From: Mesorhizobium sp.
Lineage (GTDB): Bacteria; Pseudomonadota; Alphaproteobacteria; Rhizobiales; Rhizobiaceae
Direction: 5' to 3'
DNA: 41,822 bases
Assembly: GCA_004017275.1 (NCBI GenBank)
Contig: SAKE01000034.1
Location: 1-41,822, forward strand
The notes under the pieces are model-generated. The model was not told the DNA's origin. It did no database searches and saw only the letters and a program-made list of their open reading frames with translations. Shown in pieces: positions 15,938-23,869 of the stretch. A program made the translations under genes and the position numbers. The stretch's first letter is position 1; every line of letters begins with the position of its first letter.

Positions 15938-16426
15938 ATGCCGCTCATGGTTTCCGACGGCATCGACAGACTGGGCTTCTTGATCCACGACGTGCAGCGC
16001 TTGATGCGCAAGCGCTTCGAGGCGAGAGCCAGTGGCTTGGGGCTTTCTTCGGCGCAATGGCGGCTTCTGGTCCGCGTCGCCAAGGAAGACGGCGTCGCGC
16101 AGGCGCGGCTGGCCGAACTTCTCGAAATCGAGCCGATCAGCGTTTCGCGCCTGGTCGACCGCATGGAAGAGGGAGGCTGGATCGAGCGTCGAAATGACGC
16201 CGCCGATCGCCGCGTCCGCATGATCTTCCTGACGCCCAAGGCGAGCGATGCCTACGCGGTGATCAAGAGCATTGCCGGAGAGGTCTACGAGGAATCGCTG
16301 GTCGGCGTGAAGCCGGAAGCCCGTCGTGTCCTCGTTGAGGGACTTGAGGCGATGGTCCGCAACCTGACGGACGACGAGACGCCGTCCATTGGAAAAGAGA
16401 AGAATACAGAAGGCACAGCAGCATGA
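15938..16426 (+). CDS. MarR-family transcriptional regulator
   Basis: A 162-residue winged-helix repressor. The MarR fold is plain: LGLSSAQWRLLVRVAKEDG, LAELLEIEPISVSRLVDRME (recognition helix) and the wing WIERRNDAADRRVRMIFLT. It precedes an EmrA-like adaptor with overlapping codons (ATGA at 16423) and an EmrB-like exporter, so it is probably the EmrR-type repressor of that pump. ATG 15938 and ATG 15947 are both possible starts; neither has a good ribosome site, and a near-leaderless transcript is possible. Confidence 0.9.
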   Translation: MPLMVSDGIDRLGFLIHDVQRLMRKRFEARASGLGLSSAQWRLLVRVAKEDGVAQARLAELLEIEPISVSRLVDRMEEGGWIERRNDAADRRVRMIFLTPKASDAYAVIKSIAGEVYEESLVGVKPEARRVLVEGLEAMVRNLTDDETPSIGKEKNTEGTAA

Positions 16427-17604
16427 ACGCGGTAGCCAAGCTAGACGAGAAAGTGACCGAGCTGGAGATGGAAGCGCCGGAGAAGCCGGCCGTGGCGCCG
16501 GTGACGGTTGCTCCGCACGCGCAGCCCGCTCCGTTGCCAGTGAAGAAAAAGCGCCGGCTGGGCCGCTTTCTGCTGATGGTCGCGCTGCCTGTCGTGCTGG
16601 CTGTCGGCGGCGGTTATGTCTGGGTCACCGGCGGCCGCTACCAGGAGACGGAAAACGCCAATCTGCAGCAGGCCAAGGTGTCGATCGCTTCCGACACGGC
16701 CGGCCGCATCGTTCAGGTCGACATTGCCGACAACCAGTCGGTCAAGCAGGGCGACGTGCTGTTTGCAATCGACCCCGAGCCCTACCGCATCGCGCTGGCC
16801 CAGGCCGACGCGGCGGTGGCGGGCGCACGTCTCAACGTCGAGCAGTTGCGCGCCGCTTATGGCCAGTCGATGGCTCAGCAGAAGTCCGATGCCAGCCAGG
16901 TCGCCTTCGCCCAGTCGCAGTTCGACCGCGCCGCCGACCTCGCCCAGAAGGGCATCAACGCCAAGTCGTCGCTGGACGAGGCCAAGAACGATCTCGACAA
17001 GGCCAGGCAGCAGCTGGCCGTTGCCGAGCAAGGCATCGTCAGCGCCAAGGCAGCCCTTGGCGGCAATCCCGACATCGAGACCGACAAGCACCCGACCGTG
17101 ATGGCCGCGCTCGCCGCGCGCGACAAGGCGGCCTACGATCTGGCGCAAACCACGGTCAAGGCGCCGGCCGACGGCATCGTCAGCCAGGCCTCGTCGTTCA
17201 AGGTCGGTCAGTATGTCGGTTCGGGCACGCCGTTGTTTTCGCTGGTCGAGACCGGCGACACCTGGATCGACGCCAATTTCAAGGAAACGCAGCTCACCCA
17301 CATGAAGCCCGGCCAGAAGGCCGAGATTGTGGTCGATACCTATCCAGGGCGCACCTTCGAGGCGACGGTCAAAGCGATCGGCGCGGGCACGGGAGCCGAG
17401 TTCTCGCTACTGCCCGCCCAGAACGCCACCGGCAACTGGGTCAAGGTTACGCAGCGCATTCCGGTGCGCCTCGAACTGACCGACGCCGACGCCAAGATGG
17501 CGTTGCGCACCGGCATGAGCGCCACCGTTACCGTCGACACCGGCGTTGCGCGTGGCCTGCCGTCGATCTTCGGTCACGCCACGGCTGGCGAGGCTGCGCA
17601 GTAG
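16423..17604 (+). CDS. emrA: HlyD/EmrA-family membrane fusion protein
   Basis: A 393-residue periplasmic adaptor of a multidrug efflux pump. An N-terminal cytoplasmic Pro-rich stretch leads to one membrane anchor (about 46-66, LGRFLLMVALPVVLAVGGGY). Then come the biotinyl-lipoyl half (SIASDTAGRIVQVDIADNQS), a long helical hairpin (about 120-215) and a beta-barrel with TWIDANFKETQLTHMKPGQ. The EmrA hallmark N-x-N-F-KE-T is present. It couples to the marR stop and should link the exporter at 17912 to an outer-membrane TolC-like channel encoded elsewhere. Confidence 0.92.
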   Translation: MNAVAKLDEKVTELEMEAPEKPAVAPVTVAPHAQPAPLPVKKKRRLGRFLLMVALPVVLAVGGGYVWVTGGRYQETENANLQQAKVSIASDTAGRIVQVDIADNQSVKQGDVLFAIDPEPYRIALAQADAAVAGARLNVEQLRAAYGQSMAQQKSDASQVAFAQSQFDRAADLAQKGINAKSSLDEAKNDLDKARQQLAVAEQGIVSAKAALGGNPDIETDKHPTVMAALAARDKAAYDLAQTTVKAPADGIVSQASSFKVGQYVGSGTPLFSLVETGDTWIDANFKETQLTHMKPGQKAEIVVDTYPGRTFEATVKAIGAGTGAEFSLLPAQNATGNWVKVTQRIPVRLELTDADAKMALRTGMSATVTVDTGVARGLPSIFGHATAGEAAQ

Positions 17605-17616
17605 ATTTAGCAGAAT

Positions 17617-17634
17617 CCCGCCGGATCAGGCGGG
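17617..17634 (+). terminator. Hairpin after emrA
   Basis: CCCGCC-GGATCA-GGCGGG, a perfect 6-base stem 12 bases after the emrA stop. No T-run follows, so it may stabilise the message or weakly attenuate rather than terminate. Confidence 0.3.
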
Positions 17635-17753
17635 TGGACGCGAGTAGCAGGATTGGCCTGAGGGGAGGAGTGGGAAGGATCAGCATTTAGGCCTCGCCGC
17701 GTTGCGGCTCGACCGAAATCTGGAACTTCGACACAGACCCGTCGGTCCTCATG

Positions 17754-17869
17754 TTTCCGGGCGGCAGGCATCCGCTCATCAGAGACTTTCAGTCGATGTA
17801 ACCCCCACATCGACAATCGCGTCCCACCGCGACGAGGGTCTCTCAACGGAAGGCGTTGCCGCCCGGAAA
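17754..17869 (+). ncRNA. Nested inverted repeats between emrA and emrB (possible structured RNA)
   Basis: The 307-base gap 17605-17911 holds no gene. Within it, TTTCCGGGCGGCA (17754-17766) pairs perfectly with TGCCGCCCGGAAA (17857-17869). Inside that, AGAGAC (17781-17786) pairs with GTCTCT (17838-17843), and GTCGATGT (17792-17799) pairs with ACATCGAC (17807-17814). The stems are properly nested, as in a multi-branched RNA. The 3-prime end is 42 bases before the emrB start. No known RNA family was recognised. Confidence 0.4.
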
Positions 17870-17911
17870 CCCATCGTACACGTTTTTGTTACCTGCTGGA
17901 AGTTCCACGTC

Positions 17912-19444
17912 ATGAGCACGCCCGAACCCTTCAAAGAAGTGCCGCATCGCGGCCTGATCACGGTCGCGCTCATGCTGGCGACGGTCATGCAGGCGCTCGA
18001 CACGACGATCGCCAACGTTGCGCTGCCGACCATGACGGGCGATCTCGGCGCCTCGCCGGACAACATCAACTGGGTGTTGACGTCCTATATCGTCGCCGCC
18101 GCCATCATGACGCCGGTCACCGGCTGGCTGGCCGACCGCTTCGGCCGCAAGGAACTGTTCCTGACGGCGGTGGTCGGCTTCACCGTGTTCTCGATGCTGT
18201 GCGGCATCGCCTGGAGCCTGGAGAGCATAGTGTTCTTCCGGCTGATGCAAGGCGTGTTCGGCGCGGCGATCGTGCCTCTGTCGCAAACCTTCCTGCTCGA
18301 CATCAATCCCAGGGAACGCCATGGCCAGGCGATGGCCATCTGGGGCGCCGGCATCATGCTGGGGCCGATTCTGGGTCCGACGCTGGGTGGCTGGTTGACC
18401 GAGAATTTCAACTGGCGCTGGGTGTTCTTCATCAATCTGCCGGTCGGCATCGTCGCCTTCCTCGGCATGGCCGCCTATTTGCCGGCCGTTGCCCGGCGAG
18501 TGCGCAGCTTCGATTTCTTCGGCTTTGCCATGATATCGCTCGGCGTCGGCGCGCTTCAATTGCTGCTCGATCGCGGCGGCGAGGTCGACTGGTTTTCCTC
18601 GGTCGAGATCTGGATCGAGCTTGGTCTTTCGCTCACCGGCTTCTGGGTGTTCATCATCCACACGATGACGGCGGAACACCCCTTCATCGATCCCAAGATC
18701 TTCCTCGACCGCAATTTCGTCACCGGGCTGGCGTTCATCTTCGTCATGGGTGTGCTCATCCTGGCCAGCATGTCGCTGCTGCCGCCAATGCTGTCGACCA
18801 TCTTCGGCTATCCGACCGTCACCATCGGCGTCGTCATAGGGCCGCGCGGTATCGGTACGATGATTTCGATGCTCGTCGTCGGAAGGATCATGAGCAAGAT
18901 CGACGCCAGGATACTCGTCGTCATCGGCTTCCTGCTGACCGCGCAGTCGCTCTACACCATGTCCAGCTTCACCCCGCAGATGGACAATTGGCTGATCATA
19001 AGCTCCGGCATCATACAGGGCCTGGGCATGGGAATGGTGTTCGTGCCGCTGTCGACCGTCGCCTTCGCCACGCTCGACGTGCGATTCCGCACCGATGCCA
19101 CGGCCTTGTTCAGCCTGGTGCGCAATCTTGGCTCGTCCATCGGCGTGTCGGTCGTAACGGTTCTGATGGTGCGCAACACGCAGGTCAATCACACCGAGCT
19201 TTCGGCCTTCATCAACCCGTTCAACCCGAACCTGTGGGCGGTCTCACCGGCCGCCGCGAGCGGCGATCCGATGGCGCTTTCGCAGGTCGATCGCATGGTC
19301 AATCTCCAAGCGATGATGATCTCTTACGTCAACGACTTCAAAATACTCATGGTGATGACGCTGCTTGCCATCCCGTTTGTGTTCCTGCTGCGCAAGCCCA
19401 AGCAGGCGCCGGCCGGTGGCGCGCCAGCCGCCCACATGGACTAG
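17912..19444 (+). CDS. emrB: MFS drug exporter, DHA2 family (EmrB-like)
   Basis: A 510-residue inner-membrane exporter with about 14 helices, the DHA2 size. Motifs include the family D1 motif LDTTIANVALPTM, the loop motif GWLADRFGRKELF, the motif C region IMLGPILGPTLGGWLTE, and RWVFFINLPVGI. ATG 17912 has GGAAG upstream. It pairs with the EmrA-like adaptor as an efflux system probably repressed by the MarR protein. The 307-base gap from emrA is unusually long for this gene pair and contains nested stems. Confidence 0.93.
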   Translation: MSTPEPFKEVPHRGLITVALMLATVMQALDTTIANVALPTMTGDLGASPDNINWVLTSYIVAAAIMTPVTGWLADRFGRKELFLTAVVGFTVFSMLCGIAWSLESIVFFRLMQGVFGAAIVPLSQTFLLDINPRERHGQAMAIWGAGIMLGPILGPTLGGWLTENFNWRWVFFINLPVGIVAFLGMAAYLPAVARRVRSFDFFGFAMISLGVGALQLLLDRGGEVDWFSSVEIWIELGLSLTGFWVFIIHTMTAEHPFIDPKIFLDRNFVTGLAFIFVMGVLILASMSLLPPMLSTIFGYPTVTIGVVIGPRGIGTMISMLVVGRIMSKIDARILVVIGFLLTAQSLYTMSSFTPQMDNWLIISSGIIQGLGMGMVFVPLSTVAFATLDVRFRTDATALFSLVRNLGSSIGVSVVTVLMVRNTQVNHTELSAFINPFNPNLWAVSPAAASGDPMALSQVDRMVNLQAMMISYVNDFKILMVMTLLAIPFVFLLRKPKQAPAGGAPAAHMD

Positions 19445-19490
19445 CACTCACCAGATCGTGTTCGTGTGGCGCACGGGACCGGCACGCCTG

Positions 19491-19982
19491 CTATTTCCCG
19501 AGCACGAGGCTCCAGTAACGGAGATTGCCGTCGCTGCCGTCGCGTACATAGGCAAGGCCGAAACGGGTGAAGCGCGGGTCGAGCATGTTGCGGCGATGGC
19601 CTGATGAATGCACCCAGATGTCGAATAGCTTCTCAAGGTCGAAACGGCCCTCGGCGATATTCTCGGCGGCCGCACCCGCAATGCCATTGCCTTTGACGCG
19701 CGAGGCGAAATCCTTGCCCCATCCGGTCGTGTGGCTCATGCGGCGACGCTGCGCCATGTAGCCGGCCTGCTGCAGGGCGGCTTGTTCGAGCTGCCGGTCG
19801 GGGACCAGCGGCGTGAGCCCGGCCGAGGCGCGGATATTGGCCAGCGTGCTGGTGGCGGAGGAGGAGACCCCGGCGCCTTCGCCGGTCGGCAGCGAAACGG
19901 TGCTGCAGGCGGCGACGCCTTTAAGCAGCATGCGCCTGTTCAGATTCGAGATCGGGTGGGTTTCGATTTTCGCGACGGTCAT
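19491..19982 (-). CDS. CAP-domain (SCP/PR1-like) exported protein
   Basis: A 163-residue protein. The N-terminus has a twin-arginine-like signal (NRRMLLKG) running straight into VAAC, which fits a lipobox with Cys26, so a Tat-exported lipoprotein is likely. The rest is a CAP domain: LANIRASAGLTPLVPD, AAENIAEG, and WVHSSGHRRNMLDPRFTRFG with the conserved His of the CAP cavity. Function of bacterial CAP proteins is largely unknown. A GTG two codons upstream (19988) is an alternative start. It stands alone, convergent with emrB. Confidence 0.87.
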   Translation of the reverse strand: MTVAKIETHPISNLNRRMLLKGVAACSTVSLPTGEGAGVSSSATSTLANIRASAGLTPLVPDRQLEQAALQQAGYMAQRRRMSHTTGWGKDFASRVKGNGIAGAAAENIAEGRFDLEKLFDIWVHSSGHRRNMLDPRFTRFGLAYVRDGSDGNLRYWSLVLGK

Positions 19983-20093
19983 AGCCACCTGAGATAGTGG
20001 CGATCATGGCTTTTGCCGGGCAGGGCGGCGAAAATCTCGCCAGTATCGACGATCCCAATGCATGTGGGAGAACGACATGCATAAAAACAAAGA

Positions 20094-20134
20094 CCTAAAG
20101 CACGTCGCATGAATTCAGCGCGACGCGCTTTAGG
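20094..20134. repeat. Rhizobial palindromic repeat / terminator of the HxlR gene
   Basis: CCTAAAGCACGTCGC (20094-20108) and GCGACGCGCTTTAGG (20120-20134) form a 15-base stem with one mismatch. On the minus strand the hairpin overlaps the HxlR stop codon and is followed by CTTTGTTTTT, so it works as a terminator. I remember near-identical AAAGCGCGTCGC hairpins as common intergenic repeats in Mesorhizobium. Confidence 0.6.
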
Positions 20135-20486
20135 CGGCTGTATCGAGATTTGCGTCCGAGGAGCCGCCCATCCGGTCGTCTTCCGTATGGACCCACCAGG
20201 CGCCGAGCGCGTCGACCAGCGGCACAAGCTTGCGGCCGGGCAGGGTGAGATCGTAGTCGACACGCAACGGATAACCCGGACGCACCGTCCGCCGCACTAT
20301 ACCGGCGTCCTCCAGCTTACGCAGTTCCAGCGCCAGAATGCGGTGCGACACCGTTGGGTTGTCGCGCCTCAGGTCGCTGAACCGCTTGGTTCCCTCCTTC
20401 AGATAGTAGAGCAGCAGTGTGGGCCAACGCCCGCTGAGCACGCGCATGGTCTCTTCGATCGGGCAGCGTGAGACGACGTCTTTCAT
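20130..20486 (-). CDS. HxlR-family transcriptional regulator
   Basis: A 118-residue winged-helix protein. Features of the family: an early Cys (SRCPIEETMRVLSGRWPTLL), KRFSDLRRDNPTVSHRILAL (recognition helix) and YPLRVDYDLTLPGRKLVPLV (wing and C-terminal helix). HxlR regulators often sense electrophiles or oxidants through the early Cys and control a divergent detoxification gene. Here the divergent gene is a glutathione S-transferase-like protein, which fits. A candidate operator lies between them. Confidence 0.92.
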   Translation of the reverse strand: MKDVVSRCPIEETMRVLSGRWPTLLLYYLKEGTKRFSDLRRDNPTVSHRILALELRKLEDAGIVRRTVRPGYPLRVDYDLTLPGRKLVPLVDALGAWWVHTEDDRMGGSSDANLDTAA

Positions 20487-20499
20487 GGGCGGGTCCTGG

Positions 20500-20524
20500 T
20501 TACAGAATTGTGCGCAATTTACAT
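20500..20524. promoter_or_regulatory. Candidate HxlR operator
   Basis: AATTG-TGCG-CAATT (20506-20519) is a perfect inverted repeat flanked on both sides by TTACA, in the gap between the divergent HxlR and GST genes. Confidence 0.5.
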
Positions 20525-20592
20525 GGGGCGACCAGCGTTTAGGGTCAAGTTTCGCTGCGCGGCGTGATCCCTTGAACCATGGAAGAAAACAA

Positions 20593-21309
20593 ATGGAACC
20601 TATCCTCCTTTACGGCTTCCCGGCGGGAAGCTCGATGGGGCTCGTCGCTGCCTTTGAACGGGTTGGACAACCCTATCGCCTGTGCCGCGTCGATATGCTC
20701 ACCGAGATGAAGAACGATGCCTATGCCAGCATCAACGGCCGTCAGGAAACACCCGTTTTGATCACCGACGAAGGCATGGTGCTCACCGAGACCATGGCCA
20801 TCGCCGCGTGGCTCGAAGCCCGCGACGGGCAACGCCGCATCAGCTTCGAACCGCGCACGCCGCAAGCTGACCGCATGCATCAACTGATGGCCTTCGTGAA
20901 CACCGGGTTCACTGCGGCCTTCAGCCCTCTATGGGCGGCATTTGAGATGGCGGCGGATGAACCGGCGCTGAAGGCGGTCTTGCGCGACTTCGGCCGCCAG
21001 GCCGTTATTAACCGCCACGACCAGCTCGAGGCGATGATCGTCGATACGGACTTCCTGGTCGGCAACCGGCTGACGCTGGCCGATACGACGCTGATTGGCG
21101 TGGCACGTTGGGCGGAGTTCCACCAGGCGGTCGACGGCGCCGCCTATCCCAAGCTGGCCGGGTTGCGCCGCCGCATCGAAGCCGATCCGGTCGTCCGATA
21201 TGCCTTGGCTGTCGAGGATGGCGAACAGCCCGCCGGTTCGGGCGCCTGCCTCGGCCACGTCCCTCTGGCCGATGTGATCGATCGCTTCGCTGCACCGGCG
21301 CAACCGTAG
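20593..21309 (+). CDS. Glutathione S-transferase-like protein
   Basis: A 238-residue protein with an N-terminal thioredoxin-like domain (MEPILLYGFPAGSSMGLVAA, INGRQETPVLITDEGMVLTE with the cis-Pro and the Glu-Thr glutathione contact) and a helical C-terminal domain (LVGNRLTLADTTLIG, the N-capping motif). GSTs conjugate or reduce with glutathione in the cytoplasm. ATG 20593 is preceded by GGAAGAAA. It is transcribed away from an HxlR regulator that probably controls it. Substrate unknown. Confidence 0.88.
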   Translation: MEPILLYGFPAGSSMGLVAAFERVGQPYRLCRVDMLTEMKNDAYASINGRQETPVLITDEGMVLTETMAIAAWLEARDGQRRISFEPRTPQADRMHQLMAFVNTGFTAAFSPLWAAFEMAADEPALKAVLRDFGRQAVINRHDQLEAMIVDTDFLVGNRLTLADTTLIGVARWAEFHQAVDGAAYPKLAGLRRRIEADPVVRYALAVEDGEQPAGSGACLGHVPLADVIDRFAAPAQP

Positions 21310-21331
21310 CGACGCTCATTTTCAACTCGAT

Positions 21332-21383
21332 GTGCCTTTGTGAAAGGCACTTGTCTGCCGGAGTGCGGTTGCCGCACTCCGGC
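21332..21383. terminator. Tandem hairpins between convergent genes
   Basis: GTGCCTTT-GTG-AAAGGCAC (21332-21350) is followed by a 12-base perfect stem (GCCGGAGTGCGG at 21357-21368, TTG loop, complement to 21383). They lie between the GST gene and the oppositely oriented TadG-like gene, the position of a two-way terminator, though long T-runs are missing. Confidence 0.5.
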
Positions 21384-21442
21384 GTTGTTGAACGCTACCG
21401 CCGGCGCCTCCAGACGTCAGGTCAAACGTCGGGAGCCGTCTC

Positions 21443-22666
21443 TCATTTCACGAGAGTGATCATCCGATCAGCATACATTGCGCGATTTCCAAGCGCAGCC
21501 GCGCAGTCCGACGTGACGGACGAGTTTCCGGTCATCTGTACCGTATTGCCGACAAGCCTGAGACAGTCGCCCTGGGCGCTCATATCAGAGTTGCCGGCGT
21601 AGGAAATGGGCGCGTCCGGCGCGTAGATGAAACCGCTGAGCACGGAATTTGCGCCGCCATTCAACGTCAGGGCAGACGTATTGCCGTGATCCTGGAAAAT
21701 GGTGATACCTGCATAAGGGCCGCTGGCGGGCGGGGAAAGGTTCACCTTCTCATTGGCATTTATGTAGATCTGAGCGCTTTCCATGAGGAATATGGTCACG
21801 CCCTGGCCAGTCAGGCTGCCGTTTCCCCCTGGCTTTATGGTGGTGCCGCGCATGATGTAGACGCCCGGATCAAGCGTGATGTTCCCCGACAATGTCTTGT
21901 CGCAATAAGTGCCGGGCGACAGCGTGTAGGTTTTGCCGTTCGGGACCGGCAAACACAATGTGTAAGGGGGAGGAATGACGTCGGCCAGTGGATCGAAAGA
22001 CGCGTACCGATGTTCGTGCGGCGTTCCGCAGGCGAGACTGGCGCTGGGTGGCAACAGCCCACTGGTGCCGCCGACGGTTGAGACACAGCCCGCCGAAACC
22101 AGTGCGGAGCCGCCTCTGTTGACAGAATCGGACGCGTCCGAGTTCGCCGCGATCACGCAATTGTCCATCGAGACGTTGGTCGAGCCCTGCAAGTTCACGG
22201 CGGCGGAGGCATGCGGATCGAGGGCCAGCACGCAGGCCTGAGCGCCAGGTTTTATCTTGACCAAGGACGAGCGGTAGGCCGGCCAGGGGGCCGAGTCGGC
22301 GATGAAACTTGGGTGGCTTATGCTCGACGACAGCGAGACAAAGTAGGCGCTTGGGCTGCCACTGGCCGTTGCCGAGAAAGCCGAGACGCTGCCCGAATAT
22401 TCCTGCGGGTCGACCGCGCTCAAATTTACGGCAAAGAATTGCAACCCAAGCTGCTGAACATCGCCTGCCGCCATCCCGGGAGAGAACTTCGTGCCGATGG
22501 CGAGCCCCGCCGCGTCCAGCGAGTTCTGTAGTTGCGAGGCATCATGGCTCGTGCCGACCAGATCAATGGCGCCAGCCAAACCAATCATTATCGGCAGCAC
22601 CACTATGGCGGTCGCTATGGCAAAGTTGCCACGCTCCGAGGACCAGAAGCCTTTCAAGACGAACAT
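21443..22666 (-). CDS. TadG-like pilus-assembly-related protein
   Basis: A 407-residue exported protein. The N-terminal segment (SSERGNFAIATAIVVLPIMI) is the TadE/TadG-type single hydrophobic helix, followed by a helical DLVGTSHDASQLQNSLDAAGLA stretch as in Flp-pilus TadG proteins. The rest is Ser/Gly/Asn-rich and repetitive, probably a beta-helix-like fold (YTLSPGTYCDKTLSGNITL, VYIMRGTTIKPGGNGSLTG), with several Cys. No von Willebrand domain is seen. A GAGGGG site precedes ATG 22666. No other tad genes are adjacent. Confidence 0.75.
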   Translation of the reverse strand: MFVLKGFWSSERGNFAIATAIVVLPIMIGLAGAIDLVGTSHDASQLQNSLDAAGLAIGTKFSPGMAAGDVQQLGLQFFAVNLSAVDPQEYSGSVSAFSATASGSPSAYFVSLSSSISHPSFIADSAPWPAYRSSLVKIKPGAQACVLALDPHASAAVNLQGSTNVSMDNCVIAANSDASDSVNRGGSALVSAGCVSTVGGTSGLLPPSASLACGTPHEHRYASFDPLADVIPPPYTLCLPVPNGKTYTLSPGTYCDKTLSGNITLDPGVYIMRGTTIKPGGNGSLTGQGVTIFLMESAQIYINANEKVNLSPPASGPYAGITIFQDHGNTSALTLNGGANSVLSGFIYAPDAPISYAGNSDMSAQGDCLRLVGNTVQMTGNSSVTSDCAAALGNRAMYADRMITLVK

Positions 22667-22730
22667 CGCCCCTCGCCAAAACTTGTAAAGCTCAGGTGAT
22701 ACGCTAAGGGTCCCTACGAGACATTTAAGG

Positions 22731-22758
22731 AAATGCTAAAATACGTAAATGCTAAAAT
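22731..22758. repeat. Direct repeat in AT-rich intergenic region
   Basis: AAATGCTAAAAT occurs at 22731-22742 and 22747-22758 (16-base spacing, about 1.5 helical turns). It lies in the 301-base gap 22667-22967 between the divergent TadG-like and DUF2189 genes, in locally AT-rich DNA unlike the surroundings. Likely a promoter or regulator site; nothing else was recognised in this gap. Confidence 0.35.
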
Positions 22759-22967
22759 GCATCACAATGCTTGGCCAAAACGAAAGCCTACCAAGGCACG
22801 GCCATATGAGAGGCGATGCGGAGAGATGAGCACAACGAGGAACTGCTCCCTAGGCCATCGACACGGCGACAATCGCCGCCAACTCTGCTATCGTGCCTCT
22901 CGTTCTTGAAGTGGCAGCTCTGGCGGCCATCCTGGCGGTGACCGCCCCGACACACGGGAGGAAGGTT

Positions 22968-23792
22968 ATGGCCGGCTTTCATGTCATGGCGGACGCACGT
23001 GGAATGCATGTGCAGCCCACGGTGCGTCGCATCACCATTTCGGACCTTTGGGATGCGCTTCGCCTCGGCGTCGAGGATTTCTGGGCAAAGCCCTCGCATT
23101 ACGTGTTCCTGTGCCTGATCTATCCCATCGTTGGCCTGATCCTGACGCGGTGGACGTCTGGCGCCAATGCCATCCAGCTCATCTATCCCCTGATGTCGGG
23201 TTTCGCGCTGGTCGGGCCGTTTGCCGCGCTCGGCCTTTACGAGATCAGCCGCCGGCGCGAACTCGGTATGAACACCTCCTGGTGGCATGCACTCGATGTA
23301 CGCCGCTCGCCGGCGATTCCGTCGATCGCGGTGATAGGAATCATGCTGGTGGCGCTATTCCTGTTGTGGCTCTACACCGCGCAGTCGATCTACACCGGCC
23401 TGTTCGGCGATCAGCCTCCGGCATCGATCGGCAGCTTCGTCCGCGAGGTGCTGACGACCAGCAAGGGCTGGACGCTGATCCTTGCCGGCAATGCGGCAGG
23501 CTTTGTCTTCGCCGCGGTCGTGCTGGCCACCACCGTGATTGCCTTCCCGCTGCTGCTCGATCGGGACGTCGGCGCCGTTTCGGCCATCGAGACCTCGGCG
23601 CGGGCAGTCATGGCCAACCCGTTGCAGATGGCGCTGTGGGGGTTGCTGGTCGCCGTGCTTCTGGTCATCGGTTCGATCCCGCTGTTTGCCGGTCTCGCCG
23701 TCGTCATACCGGTGCTCGGCCATGCCACATGGCATCTCTACCGCAAGGTGGTCGAGCCGGAGCGGGCGGAGCAAATCCGGCGGCCGATGTAA
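22968..23792 (+). CDS. DUF2189 family membrane protein
   Basis: A 274-residue inner-membrane protein with about six hydrophobic segments. It shows the DUF2189 layout: VRRITISDLWDALRLGVEDF at the start, LVGPFAALGLYEISRRRELG, a paired-helix repeat, and LLLDRDVGAVSAIETSARAV. The start at 22968 has a strong GGGAGGAA site. Function of the family is unknown. It is followed after 77 bases by a secreted hydrolase gene on the same strand. Confidence 0.85.
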   Translation: MAGFHVMADARGMHVQPTVRRITISDLWDALRLGVEDFWAKPSHYVFLCLIYPIVGLILTRWTSGANAIQLIYPLMSGFALVGPFAALGLYEISRRRELGMNTSWWHALDVRRSPAIPSIAVIGIMLVALFLLWLYTAQSIYTGLFGDQPPASIGSFVREVLTTSKGWTLILAGNAAGFVFAAVVLATTVIAFPLLLDRDVGAVSAIETSARAVMANPLQMALWGLLVAVLLVIGSIPLFAGLAVVIPVLGHATWHLYRKVVEPERAEQIRRPM

Positions 23793-23869
23793 CGAAGCAG
23801 AGCGTCAGACAAAGCCGACATTTTTGGTTTGTCGGGCGCTCTCTATGGCCAAATGGAGGAGACGGTCCC

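Noticed and set aside
17754..17800. Hammerhead-ribozyme-like CTGATGAG ... GGAAAC on the minus strand
   Set aside because: After the possible stem II (GCGG/CCGC) three extra bases separate it from GAAA, and no matching stem III or cleavage site was found.
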